Of a DNA stretch of 64,000 nt, positions 9,268-16,929 are shown piece after piece. The stretch spans positions 4,650,001 through 4,714,000 of the forward strand of contig NZ_CP048882.1 of NCBI RefSeq assembly GCF_015910445.1. Reading direction: 5' to 3'. The stretch is from Streptomyces bathyalis (GTDB taxonomy: Bacteria > Actinomycetota > Actinomycetes > Streptomycetales > Streptomycetaceae). Both the position numbers and the translations under genes were made by a program. The stretch's first letter is position 1; the number at the start of each line of letters is the position of its first letter. Under the pieces are notes generated by a model that ran no database searches, was not told where the DNA came from, and saw nothing but the letters and a program-made list of their open reading frames with translations.

Positions 9268-10206
9268 CTACGGGAGAGCAGCGGGAACCGTGCTCGTGAA
9301 GCCCTTCCCCTCCGGCCAGAGCACCGCGCACTCCTGCGATTCCGCCAGTGCGAGAAGGTCCTCGCGGGGCTTGGAGGGCACCAGGATCGCCCGCGTCGTG
9401 TGCTCCACGAACCGGCTGTAGTCCGCCAACTGACCAAGCGCCATACGGATGTTCTCGCGTGTGACGCTGCCCTTGCTCTCGACGAGAAGACCGAGCCCCT
9501 TGCAGTACAGGTCGGTGAACAGGGGGCGACTCTCACCGGACGGCAGCATTCGGTGCCGGCACGAGGTGTACCCCGTGCTCGTGAGGTAGTCGGCGAATTC
9601 CTTGACCAGACGGGCTTCCTTCCGCTCGGCCTCGTAGGGTTCGCGGTTGGGGTTGACGAACGACTTTTCCGTCTCGTTGCGCTCCAGGGGCAGTTCGTCC
9701 ACGGAATGCGGGGAGCTCTCCAGGAGACGGCCGAGCTTCGTCGCAGGCTGTCCGGGCTCGGCGTCGATGGGCTTGAGACGGAACACGATCACCTTGCGCA
9801 GGGGGCCGTCGTTCGTCTCCGGGGCGTCGGCTTCGTACCAGGGGTTCTTCTGGTCCACGACGAACTCGCCGCGGTAGGTGATGGTGCCGCGGGCGCCTCG
9901 GAATACGCGTAGTGCGCGGCCCTCAGCTTCGTGGTTGAGGATGCTGGCGTTGCCGGAGAGCATCCGCTGATCCCCGTACTGGCCTTCGCCGCTGTAGTGG
10001 AAGCGACCGTCCGGCATCCAGTCGTCGTAGTACCCGTGCTTCTCGCCGGCCACCGGATCGGTGAACACGAAGACGTTCGGGGTCTTGGCCGACGGACCGA
10101 TGCCGCCCTGCGTCCTCCCCCCGAACTTGCTGTGCAGCTGCTTGCGTTCGATCGCGTCGCCCGGCTTGAGCGTCCACTCGGGCGCCGGGTCGGTCGTCTC
10201 GGTCAT
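9268..10206 (-). CDS. SRA-like domain/PD-(D/E)XK nuclease, putative modification-dependent restriction enzyme
   Basis: A 312-residue protein. Residues 20-145 resemble the SRA (YDG) fold seen in ScoMcrA-type enzymes: YYDDWMPDGRFHY, GEGQYGDQ, then an H..GR.L..F strand. Residues 195-300 carry a PD-(D/E)XK nuclease core: Asp232 in FTDLY, Glu243-x-Lys245 in VESKG, and a QLADYSRF helix. SRA domains flip out modified cytosines, so the likely job is cutting foreign methylated (or phosphorothioated) DNA as a type IV-like restriction enzyme. The start at 10206 follows a GGGAGGGG ribosome site. It is AICE cargo, divergent from the next gene across a long palindrome. Confidence 0.75.
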   Translation of the reverse strand: MTETTDPAPEWTLKPGDAIERKQLHSKFGGRTQGGIGPSAKTPNVFVFTDPVAGEKHGYYDDWMPDGRFHYSGEGQYGDQRMLSGNASILNHEAEGRALRVFRGARGTITYRGEFVVDQKNPWYEADAPETNDGPLRKVIVFRLKPIDAEPGQPATKLGRLLESSPHSVDELPLERNETEKSFVNPNREPYEAERKEARLVKEFADYLTSTGYTSCRHRMLPSGESRPLFTDLYCKGLGLLVESKGSVTRENIRMALGQLADYSRFVEHTTRAILVPSKPREDLLALAESQECAVLWPEGKGFTSTVPAALP

Positions 10207-10285
10207 GGGCCCCTCCCGTTGGTCCGATGCCTCCTGTGGCCGTGGTAGCCGTGGTGGCCTTGGCGGCTGAGGGAGGATCATTGCA

Positions 10286-10326
10286 CACCAGAATCGGATA
10301 CCGAAAATGGGTATCCGATTCTGGTG
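10286..10326. promoter_or_regulatory. Long palindrome between divergent cargo genes
   Basis: A perfect 17-bp inverted repeat (CACCAGAATCGGATACC and its complement) around a 7-base GAAAATG spacer, 80 bp upstream of the nuclease gene and 115 bp upstream of the divergent unknown gene. Because both genes point away from it, it is better explained as an operator or bidirectional control site than as a terminator. Confidence 0.55.
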
Positions 10327-10440
10327 CCAGATGCCATGTGCGCCTTGCCGTGCGCTGGATGCTCACTTGTGTGCCCCGCATGCAAGGCGTCTTCCTGTGA
10401 GGGGCGGGGCGCGCCGGGGGCACTGACGGAAGGGGAGCGC

Positions 10441-11028
10441 ATGGGGTCGGCAACTCGATGGGCACGAGAGACCTTCGGTGAAGTCGCCGGAGAGCTGGCA
10501 GACATCGTGCCGGCTTGCCTCGCGCGGGCCCACGAACGGGCCCGTAACGGCCAAGAAGGGGTGCACACGCAGACCCTTGAAGCGTATGGCCACGGACTTC
10601 ACGCCGTGCAGTACGAGGAGTTGGCCTCGGGCCTGGAGTCGTACGGGAACCCGGTGCGGCTCCAGGGACGAACCGTGGTGATCGTGCGCAGCAACGTGAT
10701 CTTCCCGTTCCGGTACGCCAAGAGGGACGTACCGGTGACTGCCGCTCGCTTACGTCGAGCCACTGGCTTCCGGGCAGAGTTGATACGTCGTCATGGTCCG
10801 GAGCCTATGCAACAAGAGTTCGACCTTGGCCTTGACGAGATCGAGGACGTCGAGCCGAGGTTGGGGCTCGAAATGTTGCCGGAGGACGTGGGCCTTGTGC
10901 TGGTCGCCTACGCATGTTCCATGAGGCAAGGTGTGTTGCGTATCGAATGGGGCTCCGCTGAACTGCGCAAGGAGGACAGGTACCTGATCTGGCACCATCA
11001 CGAAGCGCTGGGCCCCGGAAAGCATTGA
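10441..11028 (+). CDS. Unknown AICE cargo protein
   Basis: A 195-residue protein I do not recognise. The ATG at 10441 has a GGAAGGGGAG ribosome site; a longer reading from 10324 would start inside the palindrome. It has no signal peptide or membrane segment. A central segment (GRTVVIVRSNVIFPFRYAK) looks like a beta-rich core and the C-terminal half is acidic. It contains a TTA leucine codon at 10750-10752, so translation may depend on bldA tRNA. Divergent from the SRA-like nuclease gene and inside a cluster of defence genes, it could be a partner or control protein of that nuclease, but this is inference from position only. Confidence 0.6.
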   Translation: MGSATRWARETFGEVAGELADIVPACLARAHERARNGQEGVHTQTLEAYGHGLHAVQYEELASGLESYGNPVRLQGRTVVIVRSNVIFPFRYAKRDVPVTAARLRRATGFRAELIRRHGPEPMQQEFDLGLDEIEDVEPRLGLEMLPEDVGLVLVAYACSMRQGVLRIEWGSAELRKEDRYLIWHHHEALGPGKH

Positions 11029-11176
11029 GCCTGGGAATCACGTGCGTTCCGTGTCAATTGTGGGACTGAGCCGCGTCGACAAGGCCTTGTAGCTATTGAC
11101 GCACAAATGAACAAGGTCGGATGCCACTTACCCATTACCTAAGATTGGATCTATGAGAACTCGTCTCGTTCGGTCG

Positions 11177-12037
11177 TCACAATGAGGCAAGGAACGCCTG
11201 GACTTCGTGAATGTTCACTTGATCTGCATCCTTGGGGTGGATCACCACAGACAGCCGTCGTGATACCAAGTCCACTCGCGATCTAGACACGAATGAGAGC
11301 ACGATCATCTTGACTAGGCTCTCGCGGTCGAGACTCCCAATTCGTGCGAGGTCTGACCCAAGGACGGGAACCGCTACGGGGTCCAAATTCCCATGTGAGA
11401 CCACCGCCGACCAAGTGCTATCAAGACTCTGCCATAAATGATCGACGCTCGATCGAGCCGTGAGGTCGTTGCTCATATGTGAATATGCGACACAGTAATA
11501 TTTGTAAGGCTCGCTACCTATAACAGCAACGGTTCCCAGCGGATAGCGGTCGCGCTTGCCCTGTGGCTTTCCTACTTCGGTCTCCGATCTGAGTATGGAC
11601 GCATCTTGCAGCGACTCCTGTAGCGCGGTATCGAGAGAAGTCACGTTCCCGTTGAATACCCTCTGAAGGAGTTGGCCCTGTACGCTCCTAGGGTGGATTA
11701 TTTCACGTCCTGCAACGGAAGTGTCGAATACGTCGGTGAACCCGATAATTCGATCAGACTCTTCAGTGAATAAGTCTCCCACCTTCACCACTACAGAAAA
11801 GTCCGGATGACTAAAGTCGCGAGTAGCTGTACTGCGAGGAACGGCTCGCGCGGTCGCCCACAGGCAAGATAGGGCCACCATGCCAGACAGTGTCTGTATT
11901 CCTCGTAGCCCAATCGTTGGGCTAACAGCTAAGAGCAACTGCACCACTCCCGCTAATGCGGCAAAGGCGAAGGAGAAATTTGCTAGGAGAAGACCCCATC
12001 CCCTTCGTGATCCAAATACGGCTGTCAGGCGGTACAT
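11177..12037 (-). CDS. thsA: ThsA-like transmembrane macro-domain effector (type II Thoeris)
   Basis: A 286-residue membrane protein matching the ThsA-macro (DUF6430) architecture. Two N-terminal hydrophobic helices (GWGLLLANFSFAFAALAG... and GMVALSCLWAT) are followed by a macro-type domain with the hallmarks VKVGDLF, IIGFTDVFDT, HPRSVQGQLL and RYPLGT. In type II Thoeris the macro domain binds the histidine-ADP-ribose signal made by the TIR partner and the membrane part then kills the infected cell. The ATG at 12037 follows GGAGG; a GTG at 12055 would add six residues without a good ribosome site. The gene lies just behind the TIR gene, is AT-richer than its surroundings and contains a TTA codon at 11930-11932. 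Confidence 0.82.
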   Translation of the reverse strand: MYRLTAVFGSRRGWGLLLANFSFAFAALAGVVQLLLAVSPTIGLRGIQTLSGMVALSCLWATARAVPRSTATRDFSHPDFSVVVKVGDLFTEESDRIIGFTDVFDTSVAGREIIHPRSVQGQLLQRVFNGNVTSLDTALQESLQDASILRSETEVGKPQGKRDRYPLGTVAVIGSEPYKYYCVAYSHMSNDLTARSSVDHLWQSLDSTWSAVVSHGNLDPVAVPVLGSDLARIGSLDRESLVKMIVLSFVSRSRVDLVSRRLSVVIHPKDADQVNIHEVQAFLASL

Positions 12038-12067
12038 CCTAATAGAGTCCTCCACGCCTAGGAGTGA

Positions 12068-12979
12068 CTAGAATGGGGGATGATACTTCACAAGATCACC
12101 GTCGGACCCGAAGACGGTTATGGAGACTTCGCGATCTGCCGCCAATCTAGCCAGTTGATGATTCACTTCGTGAACTCGCGAGGTTCCTTCGGTCGTGCAG
12201 TGCAATTCGACTTCCGAACTATGGAGTATAAGTCGCTGTATATTCTCGGATCCGACGATCTTGCGAGCCATACTGGCGCAGCCCCTGACTCGACTCCCAG
12301 TTTTAGTTGCGTCCTCTGCTCCGGCAGTGATGCGCACATCTTTTGGATCATTTATGGTATACGAAGAAACGGTACTAGTTGCTTCGCCCACTGACTTCTC
12401 CAGGGAGCCGATGCGCGTGCTTTGTTCGCGCACCAGTTTGACTAGTTCATCGAGAACGTCTGAAACCTCACGCTGAGGACCTCCCGGGGATGCGTTTCTC
12501 TCCCGAGCTATGGTCAGTTGGCTTGTCAAGTCACCCCAGAATCTATCGAACGTCGTTTGTAGTCTTTCAGCTTCGACCTTGGTTTCGCACTTGCTGTTGA
12601 TGGACTTAACCATTGCCAGTACGTCTTCTTCATGGGAACTGTCAGTGGCCTGGAATTGGGTTAGGGGTCCGGACGATAGGTCTTTCACCTGCATGTCGAT
12701 GAGGAAGGGTATAAGTGAACTCTCGCCTAGCTCGCGGGATAGGGCCCCCGATTCAAAGTTGATCCAAGGTGCGGACTGATTATCACGAGTTACGCAGACA
12801 ATGCCAAACGAGCATTCCTGGAGCCGGTCTGCAATCTTGTTGAGTCCGCGCTCCCCTTTCGAAATATCCTGAGATGAGACGAAGGGTGAAATCGTTGGAT
12901 TCATGTAAGGTAGCCAGTCTCGAAGTATTTCCGCGCTCCGTTTGGACATGTCCCCCGACCAGCTGATGAAGATCTGCAT
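12068..12979 (-). CDS. thsB: TIR-domain signal-producing protein (ThsB-like)
   Basis: A 303-residue protein with an N-terminal TIR domain of about 135 residues: FISWSGD at 4-10, SPFVSSQDISKGERG at 31-45 and APWINFESGAL at 70-80, where Glu76 is the expected NADase catalytic residue. In Thoeris the TIR enzyme converts NAD+ into an ADP-ribose-derived messenger after phage sensing. A coiled-coil-like segment near 170-200 and a further domain of about 90 residues follow, making the protein longer than typical ThsB proteins. Its stop lies about 30 bp before the preferred thsA start, so the two form one operon. Codon use is less GC-rich than in the backbone genes. Confidence 0.82.
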   Translation of the reverse strand: MQIFISWSGDMSKRSAEILRDWLPYMNPTISPFVSSQDISKGERGLNKIADRLQECSFGIVCVTRDNQSAPWINFESGALSRELGESSLIPFLIDMQVKDLSSGPLTQFQATDSSHEEDVLAMVKSINSKCETKVEAERLQTTFDRFWGDLTSQLTIARERNASPGGPQREVSDVLDELVKLVREQSTRIGSLEKSVGEATSTVSSYTINDPKDVRITAGAEDATKTGSRVRGCASMARKIVGSENIQRLILHSSEVELHCTTEGTSRVHEVNHQLARLAADREVSITVFGSDGDLVKYHPPF

Positions 12980-13395
12980 GTAGCACTACCCCCTAGACCG
13001 TCTAGTAGATAGTCATGATGCCTCACTCATCGGTGGGCTCCTAGTGAGCACACGCAGAGGTCGGTGGAGTGGCTTTGGGCTGGAGCTGCCTTGGGGCGAG
13101 AGATCAGGGGCTCGTAAGCTTGCCGCGACTCGGGCAGCACCTTGCCTGCCCGCAATAGCCCGAAGTGAGCCCCTGATCTTCGAGGCTCGCCCCAAGGTGG
13201 CTGCCTAAAGCCGTGGAGCCGACCGACCCCGCCGGCACCCTTCTTCTCTTCTGGGCCGCGTCTGCGCGCGGAACGGCGGCCGGGCCGGAGCGGGGCGGAG
13301 ACAGGAGCGTCGGCCCGGCGGCAAGCCGGGCCGCGCGGCGAGCGGAGCGAGCCCTTGATTAAGTAGGGAAAGTCTTACCGCGTCTGGGAGTTGTG
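12980..13395. other. Non-coding interval between the TIR operon and the XRE gene
   Basis: About 415 bp with no convincing gene. It holds the promoter side of the TIR operon, the large imperfect hairpin at 13059-13228, a smaller GGCCCGGC/GCCGGGCC hairpin near 13313-13333 and an AT-rich spot near 13350. Confidence 0.6.
13059..13228. repeat. Large imperfect hairpin, candidate single-strand origin
   Basis: Two arms of about 55-60 bases can pair across roughly 170 bp. The best blocks are CTTGGGGCGAG (13090-13100) with CTCGCCCCAAG (13186-13196) and AGATCAGGGGCTC (13101-13113) with GAGCCCCTGATCT (13167-13179), with flanking pairs out to GGTCGGT/ACCGACC. It is non-coding and lies inside an element with a rolling-circle type initiator. 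Such structures often serve as single-strand replication origins. Confidence 0.5.
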
Positions 13396-14619
13396 TCAGC
13401 TGACCGCGGACCGCTCGGCAAGCTCCGTGAGTTGTGCCGGGGGCCGGGAGCCCGAGAGTTGGATCAGCTCGCGCATAACGTCACGGGCGTGGTGATGCGT
13501 GCGGATCTGCTCTGGGGCCAGTAGTTCGGCCTCGACCAGTGCGGCTACGGCTTCGCCGACGTGTCGCCGCTGCGCGTGTGCCCGCGCCACGTCAAGCAGG
13601 AAACGTGACTGACGCTCAGGGGACAGTCCCGATGCGTCGACGTCTGCTGCGACTTCCAGCGCTAGGCCGGCATCTCCAAGGTCGACGGCCGTGCTGACCG
13701 CATGCAGTTCCACGTTCGTGGGGCCGAACTCGGTGTCGAAGTCGTTGCGGTCCTCGCCGATGCGCTTGGCGATCCTTCGCGCGTTCTCGATGTGCTGGTG
13801 TGTCTGCTTGCGGTTGCCTTCGCGGGAGCAGATCACGGCGAGCACGAGGTTCATGGCTCCAAGCAGAGACAGCTCTTCAGGCGGACACGTTGCAGCCTCC
13901 GCCCGAGGTGCGAGCACGCTAACCGCGGACGATGCGGCGTGTTCAGCCTGTTCGACGTGCTGCTGTCGAATGAAGGCATGAGCCATCCGAAACAGGCTCG
14001 CCACCACCTCAAGTGGCTTGCCTGCCTGTTCTGCTGCCTGAAGGGCGCGGTCCGCAGCCACCCATGCCGCGTCGGGCTCGTCCTGCCGTACGAAGCTGGC
14101 TGCTGCTACTTGGTAGGCCCGCGCGCGCAGCTCGTGAAGTTCACCAAGGTCTGCTGCGGGAGCATGACGGACGGCAGCCTCCAGCTTGGGAAGCAACGTC
14201 GAGATGCGGTCGCTGAGTGCTGCGTAGCTGGACTCGTGTACCAGTTCCCAGACCTGATCGACTTCCTGTCGGAAGTCCCTCAGTGAAGTCTGTTCGCCCG
14301 GCGTGTGCTCACCAAAGAGAGAGGCAAGGGCGGGGTGTCCCGTCAGTGCGACTCGCAGGGCATCAAGATCGTTGCTTGCGGGGCGCTCTGGCTCTGGCTC
14401 CGGCTCTGCTTCGGATGCTGAATCCGGCCTGATGTCACGTGTGGCTACGCCGAGAGCGTCAGCCAAAGCCTGGAGGACAGACAGCCGTTCGACGGGTTGC
14501 ACCCCGCGCTCGACCTGGGAAACCCAGCTCTCCGAGCGATTCATGGCGGTAGCGAGATCAGCTTGCGACATGCGCTGAGCGCGTCGCAGTTCCTTGATCC
14601 GTTGGCCGGTGCTGGTCAC
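13396..14619 (-). CDS. XRE-family regulator with helical-repeat C-terminus
   Basis: A 407-residue protein. Residues 5-60 form a helix-turn-helix of the XRE/Cro type (IKELRRAQRMSQADLATAMNRSESWVSQVERG), and the long C-terminal part is alpha-helical with TPR-like repeats. Such regulators are frequent in Streptomyces mobile elements and bind operators near their own promoter. The GTG start at 14619 overlaps the stop of the monooxygenase gene by 4 bases, so the two are translationally coupled. As no GntR-type KorSA is seen in the element, this is the best candidate for the regulator that keeps transfer and replication silent, perhaps through the palindromes at 14969-15028. Confidence 0.8.
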   Translation of the reverse strand: MTSTGQRIKELRRAQRMSQADLATAMNRSESWVSQVERGVQPVERLSVLQALADALGVATRDIRPDSASEAEPEPEPERPASNDLDALRVALTGHPALASLFGEHTPGEQTSLRDFRQEVDQVWELVHESSYAALSDRISTLLPKLEAAVRHAPAADLGELHELRARAYQVAAASFVRQDEPDAAWVAADRALQAAEQAGKPLEVVASLFRMAHAFIRQQHVEQAEHAASSAVSVLAPRAEAATCPPEELSLLGAMNLVLAVICSREGNRKQTHQHIENARRIAKRIGEDRNDFDTEFGPTNVELHAVSTAVDLGDAGLALEVAADVDASGLSPERQSRFLLDVARAHAQRRHVGEAVAALVEAELLAPEQIRTHHHARDVMRELIQLSGSRPPAQLTELAERSAVS

Positions 14620-14936
14620 GTCTGCACCTCGGACGGGTACTTCCCGGCGTACGGGGCCAGTCGATCAACGTCCGTGTTGGCAACGTACCGATCGCGCTCC
14701 TCAAGGAAGCGGCGGGTATGCGGCTGCCGCTCATGCTCCTCGAACGCGGCGTAGTCGGCGTAGAGCTCGAAGAAGATCCGTTGCTCCGGAGCTCCGTCCA
14801 CCTCGTGGCACGCGTACACGAGAGTTCCCGGCTCCTTCTGCTGGATGGCCGCCGTGGTTTCACGCACGAGAGCGTCGAAGCCTTCCGCAGCGCCATCGCG
14901 AAGCGTGAAGCGGACGAATAGCCCGAAGTTGCTCAT
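14616..14936 (-). CDS. Antibiotic biosynthesis monooxygenase (ABM)-domain protein
   Basis: A 106-residue protein with the compact alpha/beta ABM fold: FGLFVRFTLRDGAAEGFDAL, then GTLVYACHEVDG and RIFFELYADYAAFEEHERQPHTRRF. Family members are cofactor-free monooxygenases (quinol oxidases such as YgiN) or stress proteins. The ATG at 14936 has an AGGAGGAG ribosome site. It is the first gene of an operon with the XRE regulator and is transcribed divergently from the transfer operon. Its role within a mobile element is unknown; a small-molecule-sensing partner for the regulator is possible. Confidence 0.75.
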   Translation of the reverse strand: MSNFGLFVRFTLRDGAAEGFDALVRETTAAIQQKEPGTLVYACHEVDGAPEQRIFFELYADYAAFEEHERQPHTRRFLEERDRYVANTDVDRLAPYAGKYPSEVQT

Positions 14937-14968
14937 CTCTCCTCCTGTGGTGTCGCAGTCCAGCATCG

Positions 14969-15034
14969 CAGAGGGAAAGTTTCTCTGCTAGTCACAGTTT
15001 TTCTGTTGACCCGCAGAAAGTCTGCGGGTAGCTT
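14969..15034 (+). promoter_or_regulatory. Divergent control region with two palindromes and a promoter
   Basis: Two related palindromes lie between the XRE operon and the transfer operon: GCAGAG-N9-CTCTGC (14969-14989) and CCCGCAG-AAAGT-CTGCGGG (15010-15028). The second fills the 17-base spacer of a sigma-70-type promoter with -35 TTGACC (15006-15011) and -10 TAGCTT (15029-15034), about 100 bp upstream of the transfer operon. A repressor bound there would block RNA polymerase directly. Confidence 0.55.
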
Positions 15035-15133
15035 CAAGTTACTGCTCCACTACAAGAACGCCTCTGGGCGGTGCGCTCTCTGCCAGGATCACGACACCGC
15101 CCAGGGGCTCCCCTCCGAAAAGGGAGTTCCATC

Positions 15134-15490
15134 ATGCGTCAGATCCCCGTCGACACCACATCCGCCGCCGTGATGGTGGCTCAGCCTGCGCAGCCGAAGC
15201 TGAAGGACCGGCGTACCGGTGAGCGGGCAATGGACACCGAGACCGGTGCCGCGCTGATGACCGTGGACGTCATGTTCGCCATGGACGGCAACGCTGAGGT
15301 TCTGTCCGTGACCGTGCCGGAGACCGGCATCACGGGTGAGCTGGTCATGGGTACTCCGGTCGCGCTGACCGGTCTGATTGCCCGGCCGTGGGAGAACGAG
15401 TTCAACGGCCAGAAGCGGCACGGGATCGCCTTCCGCGCCGTGGCGGTCACCTCTCTGGCTGCGGACGCCGGCAACGCTGAGGCGGCCTGA
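15134..15490 (+). CDS. SCO3933-family AICE regulatory protein
   Basis: A 118-residue protein resembling the small proteins that open AICE transfer operons (the SCO3933 group in S. coelicolor): a TGERAMDTETGA motif, then short beta strands (VMFAMDGNAEVLSVTVPETG, VALTGLIARPWE) suggesting an OB-like barrel. The ATG at 15134 is preceded by AGGGAG. It stands 2 bp before the FtsK/TraB gene, so the two are co-transcribed from the promoter at 15006. Its function is not well defined; single-strand-binding or regulatory roles fit the fold impression. Confidence 0.7.
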   Translation: MRQIPVDTTSAAVMVAQPAQPKLKDRRTGERAMDTETGAALMTVDVMFAMDGNAEVLSVTVPETGITGELVMGTPVALTGLIARPWENEFNGQKRHGIAFRAVAVTSLAADAGNAEAA

Positions 15491-15492
15491 TC

Positions 15493-16848
15493 ATGACCGG
15501 CATCCTGATCACAGTGGTGATCGTGGGCGGGCTGGCGCTGCTGCTCAAGTGGCGTCGCCCGGCCTGGTACTGGCTGACCTTCGGTGCCGTGATCGCCGTG
15601 GTGCGGCTGCTGCTGCGCTACAGCTCGGTCATGGAAGCCTGCGGGCTGACGGTCCCGCCCTCACGGCTGCGGATGATGGCCGCACGGGCGACCCGTACCG
15701 AGGTGCCTTCCGCTCGGGTTCCGCGGATAAGGCGCTTGCGCGTGACCCGTACCGGGATCGTGCTGCGGCTCAAACTGCGGCCCGGACAGGACGTCTTCGA
15801 CTTCGCCGCTTCGACGGACCGGCTTCGGCACTCCTTCTCCATGCAGGGTGTGACGTGCCGGGAGGTCAAGGCAAGTGTGGTCGAGCTGCGGATGACCGGC
15901 TACGACGTGCTCAAGCGCGTGCACATGCCGGCCAGCACCAAGGCGGAGACCCTGCGGATTCCGGTGTCGCTGTGCGAGGACGGCAGTGTCCACTACCGCG
16001 ACTATCGGCAGGTTCCGCACGAGCTGAACATCGGCGCGAACCAGTCCGGGAAGTCGGTCCATCAACGCAAGCTCGTTGCCGAACTGGCCACGCAGCAGGT
16101 GGCGTTGGTCGGGATCGACTGCAAGAAGGGCGTGGAGCTGTACCCGCTCGCGCGTCGCTTCTCCGCTCTGGCCGACAATCCCGATGACGCTCTCGGTGTG
16201 CTCGAAGCGCTCATCGCCCGGATGCACGGCATCTACGACGTGATCCGGTCCGAGCAGCGCATCAGCTCCGACGTGCCCGATGCGGAGATCACCGCCGACA
16301 TCTGGGGACTGCCGGAACACCTTCGGCCCACCCCGGTGGTGCTACTGGTGGACGAGGTCGCCGAACTGGCCCTGTATGCCGGCAAGGCGGAGGAGAAGCG
16401 ACGGGATGCGATCATCACTGCGCTGATCCGCCTGGCTCAGCTCGGACGAGCCGCCGGCATCTTCATGGAGGTCTGCGGCCAGCGCTTCGGCTCCGACCTG
16501 GGCGATGGGATCACGCTGCTGCGCTCGCAGTTGACCGGCCGCGTCTCCCACCGCGTCAACGACGAAGGCTCCGCCAAGATGGCCTTCGCCGACATTGCCC
16601 CCGATGCCGTGCTCGCCGCGGTGCACATCCCCACCGACCGGCCCGGCACCTCCGTGATCGCAGAGTCCTCCGGCGGCTGGGCACTGACCCGCACGCCGCA
16701 CATCACGCTCCGCCAGGCCGTCAACGCCTGCAACCGCAACGCGCATCTGACCCCTGACCTGCCTGAGCTGTCGGCCTACCGCCCGGCTCTGGATCTGGCA
16801 CAACTCAAGGCTGCCCCGGCCATCGAGCCGGTCACCGAAGCGGCCTGA
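15493..16848 (+). CDS. FtsK/SpoIIIE-type conjugative DNA translocase (TraB/TraSA)
   Basis: A 451-residue motor protein for conjugal transfer of double-stranded DNA between mycelia, the single transfer protein that AICEs need. An N-terminal hydrophobic segment (LITVVIVGGLALLL) and a second near 30-40 anchor it. Walker A GANQSGKS is at 181-188 and Walker B LLVDE at about 284-288, followed by the ring-forming FtsK core. The start at 15493 overlaps nothing and follows a TGATC spacer after the upstream stop. In pSAM2, TraSA does this work by binding 8-bp repeats at the clt locus; no clt was identified here. Confidence 0.9.
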   Translation: MTGILITVVIVGGLALLLKWRRPAWYWLTFGAVIAVVRLLLRYSSVMEACGLTVPPSRLRMMAARATRTEVPSARVPRIRRLRVTRTGIVLRLKLRPGQDVFDFAASTDRLRHSFSMQGVTCREVKASVVELRMTGYDVLKRVHMPASTKAETLRIPVSLCEDGSVHYRDYRQVPHELNIGANQSGKSVHQRKLVAELATQQVALVGIDCKKGVELYPLARRFSALADNPDDALGVLEALIARMHGIYDVIRSEQRISSDVPDAEITADIWGLPEHLRPTPVVLLVDEVAELALYAGKAEEKRRDAIITALIRLAQLGRAAGIFMEVCGQRFGSDLGDGITLLRSQLTGRVSHRVNDEGSAKMAFADIAPDAVLAAVHIPTDRPGTSVIAESSGGWALTRTPHITLRQAVNACNRNAHLTPDLPELSAYRPALDLAQLKAAPAIEPVTEAA

Positions 16849-16929
16849 CCCCTCCAACCACAACGGTCCGGCGCACCGGCAACGCGCCACGTCCCTACCC
16901 CTTCCATGCCAGAAACCAGAGGTCAGCCC

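Noticed and set aside
10286-10326. Palindrome read as a transcription terminator
   Set aside because: Both neighbouring genes point away from it, so there is no transcript to end; an operator role fits better.
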